Assembly: GCA_019203745.1 (NCBI GenBank)
Contig: CP078104.1
Coordinates: 4,588,001-4,652,000 of the forward strand
DNA from: Chryseobacterium sp. E1
Lineage (GTDB): Bacteria; Bacteroidota; Bacteroidia; Flavobacteriales; Weeksellaceae
DNA length: 64,000 nt
Direction of reading: 5' to 3'
Position numbers and translations under genes: made by a program. Under the pieces are notes generated by a model. The model saw only the letters and a list, made by a program, of their open reading frames with translations. It had not been told where the DNA came from and searched no databases. Numbering within the stretch: the first letter of the stretch is position 1; every line of letters starts with the position of its first letter. Positions 59,045 through 64,000 of the stretch are shown one piece after another.

Positions 59045-59075
59045 TTTTTTTGATGATAAAAATCAATTTTTAGTA

Positions 59076-59106
59076 TTGGTAAAGTTTAATAAAATCGATA
59101 TATTTG
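59076..59106 (+). promoter_or_regulatory. Promoter of the atp operon
   Basis: TTG at 59076-59078 and TATATTTG at 59099-59106, 20 bases apart. ATG of atpB is 21 bases beyond the -7 box. Confidence 0.7.
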
Positions 59107-59126
59107 CACACGATTAAAAAAGAGAT

Positions 59127-60252
59127 ATGAACAGAAAAATTTCTTCATTATTTTTCGCATTTTTATTTGTGTTTATAAGCAGTTTAGCTTCTGCTCAGCA
59201 CGAATCTGAAGGAGAGAAATCAGCGGAAAAAGTAGAGAACAAAGAAGCGAAAGAAGGCTTCAATGCGACCACGATGATCATGGAGCACATTGGTGATTCT
59301 AATGAATGGCATTTATGGACTACAAAAGATGACAGTGGTGAAGAACATCACGTTTCTATCCCTTTGCCTGTTATCATCAAAGATAATGAAGGCTGGCATA
59401 CTTTTCTTTCTAGTAGTATTGCTCACGGACACGAACATGATGGGTATACTTTAGAACACGGACAAGTAGTTTCTACTAAAGGTGTTGAAAAAGCTACATT
59501 ATTTTCAATCATCAGTGGAAAGCAAAAATCAAACGAAGTGTTTTTGATCTTTCAGTAACAAAAATGCAGCTTCAATGTTCTTGTCAGTAATTTTTATGGC
59601 AGTAGTATTCATAGGAATGGCAAGAAACTATAAAAAGTCACAACTTCCAAAAGGTATCGGAAAATTAATGGAGCCAGTGATTGTATTTATCAGAGACGAA
59701 GTGGCTATTCCAAACATTGGGTCTGTTAAATATAAAAGATATATGCCTTATTTATTAACTGCATTTTTCTTTATCTGGATTAACAACTTATTTGGATTAA
59801 TTCCTTTCTTCCCTTTCGGAGCAAACCTTACAGGTAACATTGCAATTACAGCAGTATTAGCTATCATTACATTATTGATTACCTTATTCAGTGCAAATAA
59901 AGATTACTGGAAACACATCTTTATGCCACCGGTTCCAATCTTATTGTACCCAATCATGGTTCCAATCGAGATTATCGGGATCTTTACAAAACCTTTCGCT
60001 TTAATGATGCGACTTTTTGCTAACGTTACAGCGGGACACATTATGATTTTGGCGATCGTTTCACTGATCTTCATTTTCAAAACTCCATTATTAGGATTTG
60101 CATCTGTACCATTAGCATTATTCGTTTCAGTATTGGAATTATTGGTAGCAGCATTGCAGGCTTATATCTTCACTGTATTATCCGCACTATTTATCGGAAT
60201 TGCAGTTGCAGAACACGACCATGAGCACGGTCACGAAGAGCATGCTCACTAA
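59127..60252 (+). CDS. atpB: ATP synthase subunit a (two apparent deletions)
   Basis: About 375 residues with two bases restored near 59546-59566 (EVFFDLSVTKNAASMFLSVI). Subunit a forms the proton half-channels next to the c ring in the inner membrane. A secretory-like N-terminus (MNRKISSLFFAFLFVFISSL) and a His/Glu-rich region of about 140 residues precede the membrane domain, an extension seen in Bacteroidota AtpB. The essential Arg is in ALMMRLFANVTAGHIMILA, with PIMVPIEIIGIFTKP before it. The C-terminus is histidine-rich (AEHDHEHGHEEHAH). It is first in the order atpB-E-F-H-A-G. Confidence 0.95.
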
Positions 60253-60295
60253 TTAAAAGAAAAAATAATTTTTTAACTAATATAATTTATTTATT

Positions 60296-60514
60296 ATGGA
60301 TTTATCAACAGGAGCAGGATTAATTTACGTAGGTATCGGTTTAGCAGTACTAGGTGTAGGTCTAGGTATCGGTAAAATCGGTGGTCACGCAATGGACGCT
60401 ATCGCTAGACAACCAGAACAAGCTGGTAAGATTCAAGGAGCAATGCTTATCGCTGCTGGTCTTATTGAAGGTGCTGGTCTTATTGCGATCATCTTTGGTG
60501 CTTTCATCAAGTAA
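60296..60514 (+). CDS. atpE: ATP synthase subunit c
   Basis: Intact, 72 residues. A hairpin of two helices: LIYVGIGLAVLGVGLGIGKI, the polar loop ARQPEQ, and AMLIAAGLIEGAGLIAIIFG, where Glu is the ion-binding carboxylate of helix 2. About ten copies form the rotor ring in the membrane. Length and sequence are typical of Bacteroidota c subunits. It lies 43 bases past atpB and is followed by a hairpin at 60532-60566. Confidence 0.97.
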   Translation: MDLSTGAGLIYVGIGLAVLGVGLGIGKIGGHAMDAIARQPEQAGKIQGAMLIAAGLIEGAGLIAIIFGAFIK

Positions 60515-60531
60515 TCTATCCTCAAAAAACA

Positions 60532-60566
60532 TTCTTAGCAGTAAAGCGGTTGGCTGCTGCTAAGAA
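60532..60566 (+). other. Stem-loop between atpE and atpF
   Basis: TTCTTAGCAG (60532-60541) is perfectly inverted by CTGCTAAGAA (60557-60566), with 15 bases between, then TTTT. It might act as partial terminator or 3'-end stabiliser, raising atpE over downstream genes (inference). Confidence 0.7.
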
Positions 60567-60613
60567 TTTTAAAAACAATCCATAAAATAACATTTAAAAA
60601 AGAATTTACAGAT

Positions 60614-61108
60614 ATGGGAATTATTGAACCTGGAATTGGACTTTTGTTTTGGATGACCCTTACTTTTGTTATCCTATTGTTTCTTCTAGCTAAATTCGCT
60701 TGGAAACCAATCGTAAATGCTGTTAATGAAAGAGAAACTTCTATCGTTGATGCATTGAACCAAGCTAAATTGGCTAAAAAAGAGATGGAAGATCTTAAAG
60801 CTGACAACGAAAGAATCATTCGTGAAGCTAAAATCGAAAGAGATGCTATCCTTAAAGAAGCCAGAGAAATTAAAGACAGAATCGTAGGTGAAGCTAAAGA
60901 TGTTGCTAAAGCGGAAGGAGACAAACTTATCGAAGCTGCTAAGCAAACGATCAACGCTGAGAAAAATGCTGCAATGGCAGACATCAAAACTCAGATCGGT
61001 GCTTTATCTGTAAACATTGCAGAATCTATCTTGAAACAAAAGTTAGATAACACTGAAGCTCAAAACGAATTAGTTCAAAATTATATCAACAAATCTAACC
61101 TTAACTAA
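60614..61108 (+). CDS. atpF: ATP synthase subunit b
   Basis: Intact, 164 residues. The N-terminal membrane anchor is GLLFWMTLTFVILLFLLAKF, followed by KPIVNAVNERETSIVDALNQ and a long charged coiled coil (residues about 40-140) that forms the peripheral stator stalk. It ends AQNELVQNYINKSNLN. A dimer of b links Fo to the delta subunit, encoded next with a 2-base gap. Confidence 0.95.
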   Translation: MGIIEPGIGLLFWMTLTFVILLFLLAKFAWKPIVNAVNERETSIVDALNQAKLAKKEMEDLKADNERIIREAKIERDAILKEAREIKDRIVGEAKDVAKAEGDKLIEAAKQTINAEKNAAMADIKTQIGALSVNIAESILKQKLDNTEAQNELVQNYINKSNLN

Positions 61109-61110
61109 GA

Positions 61111-61650
61111 ATGCTTACATCTAAAGTAGCGAAAAGATACGCACAGGGCTTACTTGACTTCACTAATGAATCAGGTCAGACAGCTGCTGTATTTTCTGAA
61201 ATGAAAGATGTAGTGAAGATCATGGCTGAATCTAAGGATTTGAACAAATTCTTCCTTACACCTTACATTGATGCAAAAAAGAAAATAGAGGTAGCAAACG
61301 AAATTTTCAAAGGTTTATCAGCATCTTCCCAGAATTTGATCAGATTGGTTATTAAACACGGACGTGAGAACCAGTTGAAAAATATCGCTCAGGAATTCAT
61401 CAACAAAGTTGAAGACATCAACGGAGTACAGAGAGTAACGCTTACCACAGCTACTCAGCTTTCCAAAGAGAATATTGATCAGATTCTAAGATCTACCAAC
61501 CTGGTGAATACCAACTCAAACTTCGATTTGAAACTGATCATCAACCAGGATATTTTAGGTGGATATATCCTAAGAGTAGGAGACCAGCAGGTAGACGCAT
61601 CTGTGAAGACCAAATTGAACCAAGTTAAAAAAGATTTCCAATTAAATTAA
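61111..61650 (+). CDS. atpH: ATP synthase subunit delta
   Basis: Intact, 179 residues. Delta joins the b stalk to the top of the alpha-beta head. Marks are the N-terminal [20 protein letters not shown] and a C-terminal domain with [20 protein letters not shown], then [20 protein letters not shown], closing [14 protein letters not shown]. It starts 2 bases after atpF and precedes atpA by 16 bases, the standard order. Confidence 0.95.
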   Translation: MLTSKVAKRYAQGLLDFTNESGQTAAVFSEMKDVVKIMAESKDLNKFFLTPYIDAKKKIEVANEIFKGLSASSQNLIRLVIKHGRENQLKNIAQEFINKVEDINGVQRVTLTTATQLSKENIDQILRSTNLVNTNSNFDLKLIINQDILGGYILRVGDQQVDASVKTKLNQVKKDFQLN

Positions 61651-61666
61651 GAAAAACAACCATACA

Positions 61667-63243
61667 ATGGCAGAAATAAATCCGGCAGAAGTATCTGCGA
61701 TCTTAAAACAGCAATTGGCCAACTTCGATACTCAATCAAACGTTGAGGAAGTAGGTACAGTTTTAACCATCGGTGATGGTATTGCTCGTGTATACGGGTT
61801 AGAAAACGTACAATACGGAGAGTTGGTGAAATTTTCTAGTGATGTAGAAGGTATTGTACTTAACCTTGAAGAAGACAACGTAGGTGTTGCTCTACTTGGT
61901 GAAAGTAAATTAGTAAAAGAAGGTGATACAGTAAGAAGAACTAACAGAATCTCTTCAATCAAAGTAGGAGAAGGTATGTTAGGAAGAGTAGTAGATACTC
62001 TTGGTAACCCTATCGACGGTAAAGGTCCTATTACTGGGGATTTATATGAAATGCCACTAGAAAGAAAAGCTCCTGGAGTAATCTACAGACAACCGGTAAC
62101 TGAACCATTACAGTCAGGTATCGTTGCGATCGACTCTATGATCCCTGTAGGAAGAGGACAGAGAGAGCTTATCATCGGTGACAGACAAACAGGTAAAACT
62201 ACTGTTGCGATCGATACGATCATTAACCAAAAAGAATTCTTTGATGCTGGTAAGCCAGTATATTGTATATATGTTGCGATCGGTCAGAAAGCTTCTACTG
62301 TAGCACAAATCGTTAAAACCCTTTCTGATAAAGGAGCTTTGGCATATACTGTAATTGTTGCGGCTAACGCTTCAGATCCTGTTCCAATGCAGGTATACTC
62401 TGCGATGGCAGGTGCTGCTATCGGTGAGTTCTTCAGAGATACAGGTAGACCGGCGCTTATCGTTTATGATGATTTATCTAAACAAGCTGTTGCTTACCGT
62501 GAGCTTTCTCTACTATTAAGAAGACCACCGGGCCGTGAAGCATACCCTGGAGACGTTTTCTATCTTCACTCAAGACTATTGGAAAGAGCTGCAAAAGTAA
62601 TTGCTGATGACGAAATTGCTAAGCAGATGAATGACTTACCAGAGTCTCTTAAGCCTATCGTGAAAGGTGGTGGTTCATTAACTGCTCTTCCAATCATCGA
62701 AACTCAGGCAGGTGACGTTTCTGCGTATATCCCAACTAACGTAATCTCTATTACAGACGGACAGATCTTCCTGGAGTCTGATCTATTCAACTCAGGGGTG
62801 CGTCCTGCGATCAACGTAGGGATCTCTGTATCAAGGGTAGGAGGTAACGCTCAGATCAAATCAATGAAAAAGTATCTGGTACATTAAAACTAGATCAGGC
62901 TCAATATAAAGAATTGGAAGCGTTCGCTAAGTTCGGATCTGACCTTGATGCTTCTACTTTAGCAGTAATCTCTAAAGGAGAAAGAAACGTAGAGCTTCTT
63001 AAGCAGCCGGTTAACTCTCCACTTCCGGTAGATAGCCAGGTAGCTATGATCTATGCTGGTACTGAGAACTTATTGAGAAATGTTCCATTGAACAAGATTA
63101 AAGAATTCCAACACGAGTATATCGAGTTCCTGAGATCTAAGCACCCTGATACAATGGCTGCTATCAAATCTGGAAAAATCGATAACGATATTACAGGTGT
63201 TCTTAAGCAGGCAGCTAACGATTTAGCTTCTAAATACAACTAA
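61667..63243 (+). CDS. atpA: ATP synthase subunit alpha (one apparent deletion)
   Basis: About 525 residues with one A restored near 62870 ([20 protein letters not shown]). Alpha forms the regulatory nucleotide sites of F1. Marks are the Walker [40 protein letters not shown], the [19 protein letters not shown] Walker B region, and the signature [14 protein letters not shown]. It is followed by atpG after 75 bases containing a dispersed repeat. Confidence 0.97.
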
Positions 63244-63249
63244 AAAATT

Positions 63250-63311
63250 CAATGTTTAAGGTTTAAAATGTAAGTTCTAAGCCTTAAACTTTAGACCTTA
63301 AACTTTGAACC
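63250..63311. repeat. CCTTAAAC/GTTTAAGG dispersed repeat within the atp operon
   Basis: GTTTAAGG (63254-63261) is inverted by CCTTAAAC at 63282-63289 and again at 63296-63303. Similar sequence occurs at about 34806-34831 in reverse orientation. It separates atpA and atpG. Confidence 0.65.
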
Positions 63312-63318
63312 CAAATTA

Positions 63319-64000
63319 ATGGCAAACTTAAAAGAAATACGAGGCAGAATCACGTCAATTTCATCTACGATGCAGATTACCCGTGCTATGAAAATGGTTT
63401 CCGCTGCGAAACTTAAAAAGCACAGGATGCAATTGTAATGTTAAGACCTTATTCTGAAAAATTACAGGAGCTTATCCAGAATGTAAATTCTAGCTCTGAT
63501 CCTGACCAGGTTTCTGTATATGCTCAGAAAAGAGAGGTTAAAAGAATACTTTTCATCGCTGTTACTTCAAACAGAGGTCTTGCGGGAGCTTTTAACTCTT
63601 CAATCGTAAAAGAGCTTAACCTTCAGTTTCAGGACAAATCTCAATATGAGATTGAAGTTCTTCCTGTAGGTAAAAAAGTATATGATGCTGTAAGAAGAAA
63701 TCGTTCAGTATATGCTAATGGAAGTTCTGTATATGATAACCTGAACTTTGATACAGTGGCTCATATCACAGAAGGAGTAATGACCAGCTTCAAAGAAGGT
63801 AAATTTGACGAAGTTTACGTTATTTATAACAAATTCGTTAATGCTGCTACTCAGGAAGTAACTACAGAACAACTTCTTCCGATCTCAATGCCTGAAACTA
63901 CAGAACCACAGGTTGAAACAGATTATATTTTCGAACCTAACAGAGCTGAGATCCTGGATAATCTGATTCCAAAATCAATCAAAACTCAGGTTTTCAAAGC
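63319..64000 (+). CDS. atpG: ATP synthase subunit gamma (partial at the window edge)
   Basis: Begins [20 protein letters not shown] and continues [19 protein letters not shown] when one A is restored near 63417-63421. Gamma is the central rotor shaft turning inside F1. Later marks are [33 protein letters not shown] and [20 protein letters not shown]. The gene runs off the right edge before its stop codon, so the C-terminal helix is not seen. Confidence 0.94.

Noticed and set aside
1-64000. Programmed frameshifting or widespread pseudogenisation as the cause of the broken frames
   Set aside because: The breaks sit at plain short homopolymers, occur in essential genes, and simple one-base restoration gives standard-length proteins. 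Errors in the sequence are the simpler explanation.
1-64000. tRNA or rRNA genes, CRISPR arrays, prophage and insertion sequences
   Set aside because: No cloverleaf-like, ribosomal RNA, spacer-repeat, integrase or transposase sequence was seen in either strand.

Overview
The window looks like a chromosomal segment of a flavobacterium of the Chryseobacterium type (Bacteroidota, Weeksellaceae). The signs are low GC, promoters of the Bacteroidota TTG/TAnnTTTG form, type IX secretion C-terminal sorting domains, an AtpB with a secretory-like N-terminal extension, and gene content typical of that group (sucAB, glgBAC, atpB-E-F-H-A-G, GEVED proteins). The most obvious technical property is about 80 single-base indels, nearly all one-base deletions in short homopolymers. 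They split even indispensable genes (hisS, ffh, rpsR, rpsF, rplI, atpA, sucA). I read these as sequencing or consensus errors and give each affected gene as one feature whose length becomes a multiple of three once the missing bases are restored.

Layout. 1-7.4 kb: an HRDC protein, hisS, an arginine deiminase/DDAH-like guanidino hydrolase, and a cluster of four paralogous zinc-ribbon/PH/SHOCT proteins interrupted by an acetyltransferase. 7.4-13.6 kb: a methyltransferase, a YtxH-like protein, then a cyanophycin cycle made of isoaspartyl peptidase, cyanophycinase (cphB) and cyanophycin synthetase (cphA). 13.6-20.3 kb: a six-gene minus-strand operon with three ATP-grasp(-like) proteins, a GCS2-type carboxylate-amine ligase, an unusual class I glutamine amidotransferase and an esterase, convergent with cphA. 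It reads as a pathway for an unknown amide- or peptide-linked small molecule and is the best candidate for an undescribed system here. 20.4-27.8 kb: an M17 aminopeptidase and a starch-binding-type esterase, divergent from the glycogen operon glgB-glgA-glgC. 28-33.8 kb: an SRPBCC protein, sucA-sucB and apaG. 33.8-38.9 kb: a decayed or misread T9SS sorting domain, a DnaQ-like exonuclease, a glycosyltransferase with a lipid A-type acyltransferase, a thioredoxin-like protein and an aldehyde dehydrogenase.

39-44.3 kb: a TolC-HlyD-MFS tripartite efflux system with a divergent AraC regulator. 44.5-45.9 kb: rpsF-rpsR-rplI. 46-53.7 kb: a secreted T9SS/GEVED protein, a ClC channel, a three-gene run of tiny membrane proteins, a branched-chain-type E2, a SAM hydroxide adenosyltransferase and a PhoH ATPase. 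53.8-57 kb: four consecutive outer-membrane beta-barrel genes separated by terminators. 57-58.5 kb: ffh. 58.8-64 kb: the F1Fo ATP synthase operon, truncated by the window edge inside atpG.

Intergenic regions carry several families of short, divergent dispersed repeats and inverted repeats. I saw no tRNA or rRNA genes, CRISPR arrays, prophage or insertion sequences.
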